A stretch of DNA of 64,000 nucleotides from Massariosphaeria phaeospora (GCA_011032825.1 JAADJZ010000003.1:1674001-1738000), one strand, 5' to 3'. Counted from the stretch's first letter, positions 12,135 through 23,694 are shown. Translations and numbers: made by a program. Notes: generated by a model not told the origin, from the sequence alone.

Positions 12135-13493
12135 GGCGGGTGGGTTCGGGCGCGCACAATTGATGCGGTTGGGTGGTCGCTCTCGAGCAGCGGCGGTGCT
12201 GGGCGGGCGCAAGTCTGAGTCAAGGGTGTAGTGCGGCGGGCTCTTCACACACGAGCATGCAGAGCGGCGTTTGGCGTGGAATTAGGTATTAGTGCACGAG
12301 TGTCGCGATGACGGGGGTGCCCAAGGGATCGCGTTTGCTGCAAGGAATGCCGTGGCTAGGAACGAACGACGCTGCCGGAATGCTGGTGGATGTACGGGGT
12401 CGGTAGGGATGGAAATCGAGGCGCTTAACAGAATGAGGGAATCAGGTGGGTAATTAAAGAGTGAAGGGCGAGGACTGCGCTCGATGAACGAAGGGCGAGA
12501 CAGCCAGGCCGCGGACAGGTGGAATTAGATGGTGAGAGAGCGACTGCGCGGTGCAGGTGGTGAGAGAGAGGAGAGCACGCGCTGGGGGGATGGGCGGCGG
12601 GATATCGAAGGCACGGCGGGAAACGAGTGACCATGAACTGTTCGTCGCGAGGGTCGCGCCGGGGGCGGCTGCTGGTCCGCACGCTGGTCGTCATTTCGCG
12701 GTGCAGCTGGGCGCCAGGCACCCCGGCGCGCTGATTGGCCGCTCCGCGGGCTGCCCCCAGGATGCGCGGGTGAGCACTGGGCTCGTGGCTATTTTCACAC
12801 CTCCCGGGCTCAGGCACTCTGGCAACAGGCGATGCGATGCGCCTTACGGGGCTCCAGTCCATCTCTGCGATCCTGTCCAGGTCGCATGTCCGTGTCCGTC
12901 ACCCAGTTCGCGGAGAATAACCCGCTGCTTGGGGCAGCCTCGACGTGCGACAGCCAACGTGCTCTCGTTCAAAAGCACTGTGCTCTGCTGTGCCCCAGTC
13001 CGCCAGCGCTGAGCGGTTTATTCCCATGTCGGCGTCGGCTACGCATGACGGCGAGCGCTGTTAATATGCGTGCAGCTGTTGGATGGCGCCACCTACAAGT
13101 GAGAGGCACAGCCGGACAGGAGTCGCAACCAAACCACGGCGATTCATTTCGGCGTCTGACGGCGTGTGGCTCTTTGCGCGGCGTGGACGGCTCCGGAGAG
13201 CAGCGGTGTCGAGTCGCAATCTCCACGCGCCGCCAGGTCTCCAGCTCCAGCCATAGCAGCATCCGGCCTCGTATCGCGGTCGTGTTGCAGCTTGCGGCTC
13301 GTCTGCTGGCAGCTGGCGCCATCTGCATATCGGCATGGTCGAGTCGCGCCAACCTCAACGCGGGGTAGTCGTCTTGGCGTCATCTATCTTCCTATGCCCG
13401 CGCACACTGCAGTCCGACAGGCCGCGCAAGTCTTCACCTGCCCAGCTCCCCGCGACACTCCCGCAGTCGGAGGCCTCGTGTGTGTTTGCCCGC
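12135..13493. other. Divergent intergenic region between the SH3 gene and RMT2
   Basis: GC-rich and without a supported gene. It holds the two divergent promoters and 5' UTRs. Open frames of 60-180 codons on both strands overlap one another and show no recognisable domain. Confidence 0.5.
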
Positions 13494-14750
13494 ATGGACG
13501 ACCCAGCCTTTGCCGTGGAGACGGACCTGCAGACCCAGAGCATCCTGCTTGCCGCTGCAAACCACGACCTCCGGGCCCTGCGCGACCTCCTCCGCAACTC
13601 GTCGGCGAACGTCCGGGACCCCGAGACTGGATTCGCACCTTTGCACGCCGCCGTTGCTGCATGTGAGCCTGATGATGCAGCCGTTGTGAATGGTGGCGCC
13701 AACGGCGATAGTACTGCCGAAGCTGCCCAATCCGGTGAGCACGATGCAAAAGCCAACGAGGCTACCAGGACCATCAGGTTGCTGTTTGAGAACGGCGCCA
13801 TCTGGAATGACTTGGACAGTAACGGCGACACGCCTGCATGTATTGCGTATCGCCTAGGCCTGAAAGAACTGTACGAGCTGTTTGTAGACGCTGGCGTGCG
13901 AGCAGAACTGTTACTAAGCCGGCTGGGCGATTATCAACCTCTTGGTGACGGCGACTCCGAAGATGATACAGAGGAAGAGGAAGAGGAAGAGGAAGAACTA
14001 GCTGACGGCGTGGAACGCGTACATCTGAACGGTACAGAAGACGCAAGCCAACCTCCCGACGGATCTACAGAAAACGCAGCGTATCTGGCATCCAACTTGA
14101 CCTTCGCTCGGGACCGGATACTAGATTCGTCGGCTAACGGGGTGATGATGGAATGGGAATCCACGCTCATGCGCCGCTCTGCCCAACTCCTGCTTCCTTC
14201 ATCCCGTCTGCGTGTGCTGAATGTCGGGCACGGCATGGGTATCATAGACGGCATCTTTCAAGAGCAATCGCCTATGTCTCACCACATAATAGAGGCCCAT
14301 CCAGACGTATTGAAACGCATGAAAGATCGGGGCTGGTATGAGAAGCCCGGTGTTGTAGTTCACGAGGGTCGCTGGCAGGATGTCGTGCCTCAGCTAGTCG
14401 AGAGTGGCGAACTGTTCGATGCTATCTACTTCGACACTTTTGCGGAAGAGTACAAAGCCCTCCGAGACTTCTTCACCGAACATGTCATCGGACTGCTCGA
14501 CCCTGCCGGAGGCCCGAACGGCAACGGCGGCAAGTTTGGCTTTTTCAACGGCATGGGTGCCGACCGGCAAGTCTGCTACGATGTCTACAACAAGGTTGTC
14601 GAAATGGATCTCTTTGAAGCCGGTTTCGACACGGACTTCGAATCGATCGCAGTCCCAAATCTCGATGCAGACGGTGAATGGGAGGGAGTGAGACGGAAGT
14701 ACTGGGTGCTCGACAAGTACAGACTTCCGACATGTACCTTCATAGGCTGA
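13494..14750 (+). CDS. RMT2: Protein arginine N5-methyltransferase RMT2
   Basis: A single exon encodes 418 residues. The frame stays open upstream, but the start MDDPAFAVETDLQ fits the family. Residues ~20-135 contain ankyrin-type helices (AAANHDLRALRDLLRNSS, GFAPLHAAVAACE, DSNGDTPACIAYRLG). An acidic run of about eight glutamates (~165-178) separates this from a Rossmann-fold methyltransferase domain. That domain has motif I LNVGHGMGIID, the acidic IIEAHP loop and the FDAIYFDTFAEEY segment. In yeast RMT2 methylates the delta nitrogen of an arginine in ribosomal protein L12. The domain order, length and the HGMGIID variant of motif I support orthology. The gene ends 82 bp from the stop codon of the convergent neighbour. 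Confidence 0.92.
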   Translation: MDDPAFAVETDLQTQSILLAAANHDLRALRDLLRNSSANVRDPETGFAPLHAAVAACEPDDAAVVNGGANGDSTAEAAQSGEHDAKANEATRTIRLLFENGAIWNDLDSNGDTPACIAYRLGLKELYELFVDAGVRAELLLSRLGDYQPLGDGDSEDDTEEEEEEEEELADGVERVHLNGTEDASQPPDGSTENAAYLASNLTFARDRILDSSANGVMMEWESTLMRRSAQLLLPSSRLRVLNVGHGMGIIDGIFQEQSPMSHHIIEAHPDVLKRMKDRGWYEKPGVVVHEGRWQDVVPQLVESGELFDAIYFDTFAEEYKALRDFFTEHVIGLLDPAGGPNGNGGKFGFFNGMGADRQVCYDVYNKVVEMDLFEAGFDTDFESIAVPNLDADGEWEGVRRKYWVLDKYRLPTCTFIG

Positions 14751-14832
14751 ACAGCCTCGCCCAGTATCCGTACATATCCCCGAAGCCACTCAATATGCTT
14801 CAGAAGCCACTCGTGTCGTTCATGTCGCCCAA

Positions 14833-15980
14833 TCAATCCAGCAGTCCGTGATCTTTGAGAAGGCCATTATACTTCTCTTGTCGTGGGTTGATTAGCTGTT
14901 CCGCTGCTTCTGCTCCGACAACCGGCAGCCGTTTCAGACCCTGCTTCTTGAGCTTCTGTGGTATCACCTTGGGATCCAACAGCCCAACCTGAACGAGGAC
15001 CGACGCCTGATCCCAGTACATATGCTCAGACACGAGCTTCCCGCCTCTTACTGCCACAATGCTCACCATCGCAATCCTCACATTTTTGCCTGTGGCCTGC
15101 ACACCAGGCAGAATCCAGTCGACCTCATCTGAATGGATAAACGACACCACCATCTCATCAACGATTCGATCCACCCCTATCGTCCGCGATATCAAGCGGA
15201 TGTCGAAATCCTCCACCAGGCTCGGGATAAAGAACTCGCAGTAGAACTCCTCCAGCTTCTTCCTCCCCACGCCACCTTCCAGCGTCGGCAATATCGTCAC
15301 ATGCGGGCTATTCTGCGTCATCTTCTTCACCACGCCCACACTCCCCCTCTCCGGCACATCGTCCTCATACTTGGCAGTCCAAGCTGCCTGCACCACAGGC
15401 TCGATATCGACGTCCATCTGGAACCCCCGCCTCACACAACCCAGCGCCCGCGTCCACGCAAGCCCCGCCTCGACTTCGGCATACTGCCCCGCGATCGGAT
15501 CCGCAAACCCTCTCGCGCATTCGCATACCGATACAACGCCCACTCACACTCGTCCGGCGGCGGCGGCGGCGGAGATACCTGGTGACTAACTCCCGCCACA
15601 TGGACCTGGACCTGCAACTGACTCGGATACTTCGTCTTCGGGCTCGGCAGCACCGTGGGGTAGAAAGCCACGATGGCGCAGCACCGCGGCAGGGGCTTCG
15701 TCGCCGTCTTGAGCACCACGGTTGCGGCTGCGCCGTAGCACAACAGCGCGTATGTTTCGCCGAGCTGCAGGTCTTGGCCGAGGGTCTTAAGCGTTCGCAT
15801 GTAGCTGGCCTGCTCCTGGGGAGTGTAGGGTAGGTATGACACTTCGAAGCCTTCGTCCTTCCACGCGAGGAGCGTCTTCTCCGGTGGGTGTGCGGACGGA
15901 CTCGTCAGCCATATCCGCGGTGGTCGTGCGTTGAAGGACAGGAAACCCGTGCTGGATTGTGTCGATGTGGTGTTGGCCAT
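14833..15980 (-). CDS. Dienelactone hydrolase-like / SnoaL-like fusion protein, frameshifted
   Basis: Two overlapping frames together make one recognisable protein. The first, starting MANTTSTQSS at 15980, carries a reduced alpha/beta-hydrolase (dienelactone hydrolase-like) segment with LLCYGAAATVV and ends in the tract PPPPPPDECEWALYRYANAR. The second continues from FADPIAGQYAEVEAGLAWTR to a C-terminal SnoaL/NTF2-like domain (for example EEFYCEFFIPSLVEDFDIR and FIHSDEVDWILPGV) ending at 14833. The switch is near 15505-15512 (plus-strand aaaccctc). No intron with acceptable borders corrects the frame; the only GT-AG candidate is 45 bp and leaves the frame unchanged. One extra base there would restore a continuous protein of about 380 residues. 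It is either a true single-base frameshift or a sequence error in a short G run. Enzymatic function is not established. Confidence 0.65.
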
Positions 15981-16345
15981 TGTATTTATGTATGTATGCT
16001 CTGCTGAGTCGATGAACCTTTTTGAGGATGATCGTCTACCTAGTCGAAGATCGACCTGGCGAAGCGGGACATCGAGATCTAAAACCCTTTTCCGATCTTG
16101 GTCGTGCGATCTTAGCTTGTCTTTCCAGGTTTCAGATCCGGCGCGGGCGGTTTCCCACCGCCGTGACGTCAATCACTGCCCAGATTGGTTCATCTACCTC
16201 AAAAAATCGGGAAGGGATAGCTATGCAATAATTAATAATATTAAGGTAGTCCGATATAATTACAACAACAAGTAACAAATACTCCCCAATCCATTCCACC
16301 CCTAAACCCTCATTCATTAGTCTCTGTTGCTGCATGCATGTATCT
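15981..16345. other. Intergenic region
   Basis: Promoter of the hydrolase-like gene and 3' end of the next minus-strand gene. AT-rich near 16220-16280; no gene seen. Confidence 0.5.
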
Positions 16346-18472
16346 TCACCACCCCAGCCACCCCACCCCAATCCACAACCCAAACGCCACACCCTCCAGC
16401 CCAAGCACCAACAACCCCACCACCATGCCACCACCCACTCTCTCCGCTCTCGCTCTCTCTTCCCCAAGATCCCACGTATTAGCGCCGAGAAAAATCCACG
16501 CCAGCGCCGCGAACGCGCTCAGACACAGCATGAGCGCCAACACGGAGACGATGCGGAACACGGAAAAGGACTGTACGAATTGGATCGTGGTAATAGCGTC
16601 GGCGGGGCGTGTCGAGTCGAGTGCGTTGTTGTGCTTGGTGAAAGAGTTGGGGTCACCGGCATTAGTATTAGTATTAGTATTGTGCGGAGTGTCGTCGGTG
16701 TCACGAAGAGGCTCTGCGCGTCGGTGCTTATAAGTTGAGGAACCAGCTTCGGTTGTGTCGTTCGAGGCCGCGACCCGACGCGCCCAATGCACCCATGTGT
16801 ACCTGGCCTTGCCGCTCTTAGGCGTACGGTACAGGTCCATGAGGTTGTGCTCTGTGAACGGGGTCGCTGCCTCGTTGTCGCCATCGAAGCCCTGCCCAAC
16901 CATGAGAAGCTTGGACACTGAGGAGCCCGATTCGACGTCTAGATTCCCGCTCCACACACTGACCTGCCCAAGACGAATATGCTTGACTCGTCTTGCGCTG
17001 AGGGCGCGCCATAACCACGATCCTGCAAGCTTTCGGTACGTGTGTTGTAGTTGCATGGCGAAGTAGTGGTCATCGAAGTCGACGGTATCGTGGCCATGCT
17101 TCTCGTTCACTGCGCCTTTTCTTTTGCTGTTTTCGCTTCGAGCTCGTGTGGTCGTTAAACTACTCGGCAGAATTATCTTTTCTAGCCTGTCAAGACCACT
17201 TTTTCCACCCCTACTCCTCAAACTAAGCCAGAGGACCCTGTCGAGAACTCTTTTTCCATGCTCTTCCTTCTCGCTAATGCCTTTCCGCCCGACTGTATCA
17301 CTCGTGCTTCGGATTACCCCCTGTGCGTCCTCGTTCCGCTCCAAACGACTCCTCAAGTCATATTCACCTTGACTCGGCACGATACCCAGGAGATGTTTGC
17401 CTTTGGTGTCGTCGTTCCGCGGCCTAGTCCTCGGTTTTGGAAATTCCTTTTTCGCGCTGAAGGGGTAAGGGGTCTTGATGAAGTGAGCTGGGAGGTTGGG
17501 TGGCCGCTCTGGGTCGTCCGCTACATCAATTTGAGAGAGGGTCACGTGTCGGTGTTTGCTAAAACTCAATGGCTTTGGCTTAGCACTTGGGTAAGATCGC
17601 GTACGTTGACGTGCCAGTGATAGACTCGCTGACGGGGAGAGTGTCTCCAGCGCTCTCATTGTGACTGCATGTGCGTTGAGGATCGAGTCGGCACATATAC
17701 TCTCCGAAGTATTTCTCCGAAGATGACCGGTATAGTGGTGGCCACCCCCTACGATACCGCTATTATCGCCAACGCCATCAGTGTTTGCGCTGGGGGATTG
17801 CCTTCGGAAAACCGGAAACGGCGATATCGTGTCTGAACCTCGACTTCGAAGCGAGTCTCGTGGTGTGCTGGTGCCTGCTGAACCAGATCCGTGGTTGTGC
17901 ACGACTTTACCTTTGCCCAGGCGCCGAAGAGACATTTGCCGAGCCTTCCTGGTATCCGTAGGACCCAACGACGCTCCTTCGTCCATCGTCAACGTCCCCG
18001 ATTCAAGTGCTGGGAGCTGGTTGAAGGGAGGCAGGGCGTTCATGAGGACATTTTGCCCTCCTACTGTTCTTGTACCTGATCCCGTCGCTCCCGCAAGGCG
18101 CCATCCAGAACCGTGAATTCCCAACCCTTCGACTTCGGAAAAGGTTCGTGTACCCTCATCGTCCTCCCATTCTGAACCAGTATAAGGATCTTCGTCCACA
18201 GAAGTGTCGTCGAAGAAGTTTGCGCCTGTAAACACATCATGATCCATCTCGGGACGCATGGACCGAGTTCGGATCGGGGGAGAATCGACGATTCGGGGCG
18301 ATGACGCAGGGCTGGAAGATAGGCGTGCTGCAGGATGACCTAAAATCAAAGTCTGGGTTGGAGGTGTGAGAGGCGAAGCCGGCGGTGAGACTGTAGAATA
18401 GGGTTCATTTGGATGTTGTCGAAGAGGGTTGGTGGTTGGCGACAAGGGACGTGTTGTCACTGAAGAAGGCAT
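16346..18472 (-). CDS. Uncharacterised fungal protein with two C-terminal membrane helices
   Basis: A single exon of 708 residues starting MPSSVTTRPLSPTT. The first ~430 residues are Ser/Pro/Arg-rich and probably disordered, with many SP and RRxS phosphorylation-like motifs. A more ordered segment follows, roughly residues 480-590 (LQHTYRKLAGSWLWRALSAR, then RYTWVHWARRVAAS), after which an Asn-Thr repeat (NTNTNTN) is encoded by an attagt-type microsatellite near 16661-16682. Two hydrophobic segments near the end (FRIVSVLALMLCLSAFAALA and GMVVGLLVLGLEGVAFGLWI) look like a membrane hairpin. I recognise no named family. It is probably anchored in an internal or plasma membrane with a long cytoplasmic N-terminus. 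Confidence 0.65.
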   Translation of the reverse strand: MPSSVTTRPLSPTTNPLRQHPNEPYSTVSPPASPLTPPTQTLILGHPAARLSSSPASSPRIVDSPPIRTRSMRPEMDHDVFTGANFFDDTSVDEDPYTGSEWEDDEGTRTFSEVEGLGIHGSGWRLAGATGSGTRTVGGQNVLMNALPPFNQLPALESGTLTMDEGASLGPTDTRKARQMSLRRLGKGKVVHNHGSGSAGTSTPRDSLRSRGSDTISPFPVFRRQSPSANTDGVGDNSGIVGGGHHYTGHLRRNTSESICADSILNAHAVTMRALETLSPSASLSLARQRTRSYPSAKPKPLSFSKHRHVTLSQIDVADDPERPPNLPAHFIKTPYPFSAKKEFPKPRTRPRNDDTKGKHLLGIVPSQGEYDLRSRLERNEDAQGVIRSTSDTVGRKGISEKEEHGKRVLDRVLWLSLRSRGGKSGLDRLEKIILPSSLTTTRARSENSKRKGAVNEKHGHDTVDFDDHYFAMQLQHTYRKLAGSWLWRALSARRVKHIRLGQVSVWSGNLDVESGSSVSKLLMVGQGFDGDNEAATPFTEHNLMDLYRTPKSGKARYTWVHWARRVAASNDTTEAGSSTYKHRRAEPLRDTDDTPHNTNTNTNAGDPNSFTKHNNALDSTRPADAITTIQFVQSFSVFRIVSVLALMLCLSAFAALAWIFLGANTWDLGEERARAERVGGGMVVGLLVLGLEGVAFGLWIGVGWLGW

Positions 18473-19037
18473 CGTGCATTGCCTTCTGGAGCGTGTGTAT
18501 TGCCGTATGTGTTCTGGTTATGCTCCAAATCTTACTATCAAGCGCTCCGCGAGTATGTTGCTGGCGTCGGACCAATACAGATAAGTAGCGGGAGAGGGTT
18601 TGGAGCGATGAAGCGACTTCGCGTGACAAAGAAACATTATCCAGTCTTAATGCAACCGCCCTGATGACGCTAAGAGATGAGGAACAACAAAGAAAAAATG
18701 CTGTCCACCTGGATTCAGCGATCCGAAAAGTGATGGGAGGCGAGGAATGACCTATTTTCGGGAGTTGTTGCATTCCACCGTTTGAGGAAGGCTCTGCCGA
18801 CAACCGACATCTTGGAAGCGCAACAGAAGGTCAACAAGCCCAGGACGCAGTAAATGGTGGATCAAGAGGATTGGATTTGAGCGAATACGAAAGCTCTCGC
18901 AGTGCCTGTTGATCTATGCACAAATTTGTAGGCGTGGAGCGGGCCAAACAAAACGCCTAGCGGCCACGCTGATCCCAACTCTTGATGTCCACCAAAAGGC
19001 ACTCGAGATAGAGGGTGTACCGCAGGCCAGGTGCCGC
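18473..19037. other. Intergenic region
   Basis: Upstream region of the membrane-protein gene and 3' flank of the carnitine carrier. A minus-strand open frame of 132 codons crosses the start of the neighbour and has no domain; no gene supported. Confidence 0.5.
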
Positions 19038-20072
19038 CTACTCGCCGTCTCGATCGAACATTTTCGACATGGCTTGCTGAGCGAGCTCCACACCCAGAAA
19101 AGTGGCAGCATTTGCAGGCACTGCTCGTGCCATGGCCGGGCCCATTCCGGGAAAGAAGGCCTTCAACCCGCCTGAGGCATGAATGCCCTTGATGGTACCG
19201 CTGATGGTCGGCCGGCCTTCAGCACTCTGCAGGCGCGATTTGATGGTGTCGATGGGGAAGACGGGAATCCACATGGCCACGCCAGCAGATCCACCCGCGA
19301 CCATGACGGCAGAGAGCGAGAGCTGACCTGGCTTGCCGGTCTCGGGGTCCTTGGGGGTGAGTCGCCGCTTGACCAGTTCGTAGGTTGCAAAGTAGCATGC
19401 GGAGCCAGGGCCGTCTCGGGCAAGTGTCATGGCAGAGCCCCGGAACACGGAACGCATGCCGCCCTCTTTGTACAGCTGGCGCACCACGTCGACGCCGCCA
19501 GCGTACTTTGGCTTCTCGCCCGGTGCCAGCTGCTTCTGGCCCTGGATCTGGAGCAGCACTTTGACGCGCTCAAAGGGCGCAGTGATGATGGTCATGGGGA
19601 TGGCGCTGAAGAAGCCGGCGGCGGAGAGCTGGGCGATGGAGTACTGGCCGTTGTCGACCGTGGACACGGACGAGACGAGCTGCTTGCCGACGTCGTAGCC
19701 CCAGAAAGACACGGCGACTGTCTGCGGTCAGCGCGGATGGCGGAGCAATGGCTGCGGGCACTCACACATGGGCGTCACGCCGACCAAGGGCGCCGATACG
19801 CCGGCATACAGGCCGCGTGCCAGGCCCTCGCGCGCAACCGTCCTCCTCACCACGTCCATGGCGCCGCTGTACACGCCCTTCTCGGCCGTCTGCAGGCGCA
19901 CCTTGACCAGGTCGAAGGGATGGCCGACGACGACGGCGCAGATGCCGCCCACGCCGCCAGCGACGAGGGCACGCAGCGACTGCAGCGACGACTTGGTCGC
20001 GACCACGACATCTTGCTTGAGCTCTGCCGGCGAGGGCAGCTTCTCGGGATTGAGGGGGTTCGTGGGCGTCAT
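19038..20072 (-). CDS. CRC1: Mitochondrial carnitine/acylcarnitine carrier
   Basis: Two exons (19766-20072 and 19038-19717) with a 48 bp intron encode 328 residues. It has the three tandem repeats of the mitochondrial carrier family with signatures HPFDLVKVRLQ, APFERVKVLLQ and FPIDTIKSRLQ. The splice joins GVTPM to FAVSFWGYDVGKQLV, a segment that matches carnitine/acylcarnitine translocases (the human protein has a closely similar GVTPMFAV segment) rather than ornithine or phosphate carriers. The protein sits in the inner mitochondrial membrane and exchanges acylcarnitine for carnitine, feeding acetyl and acyl units into mitochondria; in Aspergillus the equivalent AcuH is needed for growth on acetate and fatty acids. 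A 19 bp triple repeat starts 65 bp upstream of the start codon. Confidence 0.92.
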
Positions 20073-20136
20073 GGCGCACGCAGGGGACAGACACAGAGGG
20101 GGTGTCACGGCAAGTGCTCGGCCGCAGGTCAATGAT

Positions 20137-20193
20137 GGGTGTTGCAAGATACAACGGGTGTTGCAAGATACAATGGGTGTTGCAAGATACAAT
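20137..20193. repeat. 19 bp tandem repeat, three copies
   Basis: The unit gggtgttgcaagatacaa plus c or t is repeated three times without a gap (20137-20155, 20156-20174, 20175-20193). It begins 65 bp upstream of the carnitine carrier ATG, so it lies in its promoter or 5' UTR. Confidence 0.95.
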
Positions 20194-20484
20194 AGGACCT
20201 CGGGCCTGACGTCGGCGGGGGCTCTGGCCGCTGGTGGGAGTAAATCTTTTGGACGGGACCTCGGGACCTCAGCCTCGGCCCAGCATCCGGGCTAACGGCA
20301 AACGGCAACAGTCCCCAGGCGCTGATCACTGGCGGGGCGTCTGTCGTGCCTCCTCACCCACGCAGCGATATCGACGGTATGTATATATGTATGACAGGCG
20401 TGCGATGACGGCAACACAGAAACCGTTTCGGTGTGGACGCTGGCCACGTCCTGGCTCCTGCATCCCGGCAGAATTCATGAACTT

Positions 20485-20608
20485 GGCAGTTCCCTTGACT
20501 GTATGGCAGATTCCAGCAACAGGTAGTTACACAGTCTACCTTTATCTTTACAACGCCCTGTTGTATCTGTTATATCGTAAGCACTCGGCAATGTCTAATG
20601 CAACTTGT
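20485..20608 (-). repeat. Dispersed ~110 bp repeat, copy A (minus orientation)
   Basis: Read on the minus strand this copy runs from ACAAGTT through GACATT, AGATACAACAGGGC, TAAAGGTAGACTG and TACAGTCAAG, the same order of blocks as the copies at 60586, 60785, 63303 and 63521. Similarity is partial with small gaps, as expected for an old short element. No coding capacity. Confidence 0.75.
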
Positions 20609-21258
20609 AGAGTGTAGGACGACGGTGCGGTGGCCGTGTGCTGCGTCGCGCTGCGCCTGCCTCTCACCACCACCTGCTCCTGCCCCCCGCCGACTGCAGC
20701 TTCCCTGCCCGACGCCCTCTCCAGCCATGGATGCGACCGCCTGCAGCGTCAGCTCGCATGCCGACGACGACGACGCCCAAGTCCCGAGGTCTCACTGCTC
20801 CGAACTGTATAGGTGAACGCAGCCTGCCAGACCCGCCCAGAACCGTCTTCATCAACAACTGCCACTCGTTGCAAGGCCTCTATCCAAAAGTTCGTAAAGA
20901 TTTACCTCGGACGAAATCAACTGGCTCCACGCGAGCAAGAAGCTAAATAACACCCGATTCCATATCGAACGCCCTAATCGGTGGTTGATCGTGAGAAGGC
21001 CGAGTTGCCAAGACGTTGCAGGCGCTTGAGGGTGAAAGGACAGAGGATGTGGATGACTAGGCGCCACAGCGACGTGATGTCTTTAGTAACGACGATACAC
21101 CATGGAGAAGTGCTGGAAAAATCGGGTTACGGTCATGATACCCTGTGCTGCAATCTTTGTCTCTCTGACTAGCGATTTCGCAATCGATGGCCATCTCGCG
21201 CGCACACTAAGCGTCGGGTGTGGCATACCCTTTATCTATCGTTGCCCTAAGTATATCG

Positions 21259-21294
21259 CACACACACACACACACTCTCTCTCTCTCTCTCTCT
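21259..21294. repeat. (CA)n(CT)n compound microsatellite
   Basis: About eight CA units followed directly by about ten CT units inside the gene-poor stretch. Confidence 0.95.
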
Positions 21295-23687
21295 GTACGT
21301 GGTAATACCACCGTTCAACAGGAATTGTACAGCATTGCCGAGGCATGTACACGACATTGCTAAGTCCGCTCAAAGTGCCCTAATTCGTGCTATCAAAGGT
21401 ACGGCAAAGTCCGTATTCTCGTCGCATTTCTTATCGTCTCAAGCTCCTTTAGATCCACGTGGTGTCGTTCCGGTCCTGCAGGTGTGGTCCAGTACAGCGT
21501 AGAATACGGGGACACCCTACGGACTTTGGAAGCCACGCGTCGCGATGAAACGAGTCTTTGTGAGCGTCCATACTTGACGCCAACTCACCGGTTCTCGGAG
21601 ACGGAAACTCGGGCCTCAGTCCTTCAGAGGCTGACGAAGCTTATGGGTACGACGGTGTGACCACCTTTACAATAGCAATCGTGCGTTCTTCGATAGTCCA
21701 GGCCGACGCCTATTTACCGCGGGATGGAGCAGTGATGATTGGCGTTTGTGTATCCTGTTGGCTCAGGATTACCTGCCCCTACGCCGCCTAACAGGCCTCC
21801 CATCATAACCAGACGTTTATGAAGGACTTAGCTGACAACCTAAGGCACTCCGTTAGTATTCTTAAAAGGGCTTGTGAACAGCTGTTCAGGAAATACTGGC
21901 GATAGCACCAACTCTTTACTTTTCGGTCATGCGCCAACGCCATCGCACTGTAAAGAATGGTGGCTGCAAAAAGGCTTCAGTATAAAAAGAAGGGTTGAGG
22001 CGCTTGCGAGAATGCAGGGTGCGTTTAGCGGGCATCAAAATGGTGCCTTCGTGGGGCGCTGGGAACAATGTGGTCTAAAGCCATATTCCGTATTAAGGGC
22101 CTACAAGCGATCCGATCCAACAGATACGTGGTATGTAAGCCTTCTCGTGGGTCACAGGATGCCGATCCTCGTGGCTAGAGTCGCGGTGGTGGTGGTGGCG
22201 TTGTACACAGCGCGTGTTCATGTTACTGTAGGGCTACAAAGGGTAGGGGACGGCTCGATCCCGCCCGTACCGCATCCGTTCAGATCTTGCCCCATACGAA
22301 CGTCGCACCCCTCTCCTAGTTGACCACGAGGTTGTACCACCGTGCTTGCCTGTGGTACAGCATTGTCGCTTCGCCGACCAATCGTCTGGCAGACCAATGT
22401 GGCAAAGCCACAGTCTCCCACCGATGCATCCTGGCCCCCCAGATACGAGGTTCCTCGCGAACCCCCAAGAAGGCGGACTACCGTGAAGGACCGTCGGCCG
22501 ATGGAGACCCGACGTCCACAATAGCCAAATGGCTCCCTCGATGAAGCTTGAGCATAGTTCTAGGGCCCTACAGGCTTATTGCTAAACCATTTCCAGCATA
22601 CTTCTTTTATTAGCCATGACACGATGCGGCACAACCCTCGATGATCCTCTATAGAGCATAACATGCACAGCTTTTTGACAAGCACATGCAGGTAAGGAGA
22701 AGAGTTAGATCACAAACAACGTTCCGCAGTTCTACACAGTCTGTCCTCGTTGCGTTTTCTACCTCATTCGTCGGCTATCAAATATCCATTTACCGCGTCG
22801 TTATGTTACGCAGCACGCTCGTATCGGGCACGTGTCACTGCGGTACATCTTTGATTTTAATCTGACCTACTCCCTGGCTAGCAGCAAATTCCCCTGACCC
22901 GTCAGCCATGCTATTTTTACGCAGGACCGGCGTGCTTGGGCATTCGGTAGCTGATAAGAGCGGTATCAAGCTCGGAGGTTGTACCTGCATGTAAGATGTC
23001 CCGTGAGCCAGGTCCAGTATGAATACGGCACAAGGCGCCTACTGGAAGATCTACGCCCGGTTAACATCATCATGCACAGCAGGACACGCACTGCGTGCTA
23101 GATCCCGGGCTACACGAGGTTCGACGATCCTCTTGGGTGCCAGGTACCCTCATGCACGCCTTCAGATCTATACGAAGTGGGTGTACGTGAAAACTGCTAT
23201 AGTATATGGTAGCATGTTTGCACGAGTGCAGCGATATGGTAAAAAGTCCCTATAACAAACTCGCCAGTAAATGGCTGTGTGAGATTTCGGATACGCTGAT
23301 ACCTCTAGATATTACTGAGTATCTTTCATCGAACTTTTGGCAAAGGCTGCTCTTACTCGCCTCCTCAAACCCGCTACATTCGATAGCGCGGATCGGTCCA
23401 CCACTGCAAGCCTTCTCGCCCATATCACCAACTATCCAAAGCCTCAAGCCCTCATGGCACACGGAACTCCTCCAATTTCCGCCAAGCTGACTCTACTAGG
23501 CACCATTCTCGTTTATGTGAGCAGCTGAGTTCTAGTGTTGGTGGGGGCAACGGCACACTGATGACAACTGCGGGCCACACGGCAACCTGGCGTTTTCCCT
23601 ATCTCGTGAGGATGCCTGACAGACACAGGTCCCTGAGCTGAATACGGGCAAAGCGGTAGGTACTGGACTGTGCTCTTATGGGGTGAA

Positions 23688-23694
23688 TATAAAA
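23688..23694 (+). promoter_or_regulatory. Putative TATA box of the laccase gene
   Basis: TATAAAA lies 149 bp upstream of the laccase ATG, with a pyrimidine-rich stretch (tcttctcagtcattctttct) after it that fits a fungal transcription start region. Confidence 0.5.

Noticed and set aside
12425..13368. Open frames of 90-180 codons on both strands before RMT2
   Set aside because: No domain, mutually overlapping, GC-rich composition; they fall in a divergent promoter region.
15491..15545. A 45 bp GT-AG intron as an explanation of the hydrolase frame break
   Set aside because: 45 is a multiple of three, so removing it leaves the reading frame wrong.
18405..18803. 132-codon minus-strand frame before the two-helix membrane protein
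   Set aside because: It overlaps the start of that gene in another frame and has no recognisable feature.
21874..22544. Possible genes in the gene-poor stretch
   Set aside because: Frames are short, overlap on opposite strands, lack plausible splice links and have no protein-like pattern.
23110..23130. tRNA B-box-like ggttcgacgatcc
   Set aside because: It does not fit the GGTTCGANTCC consensus and no cloverleaf could be folded around it.
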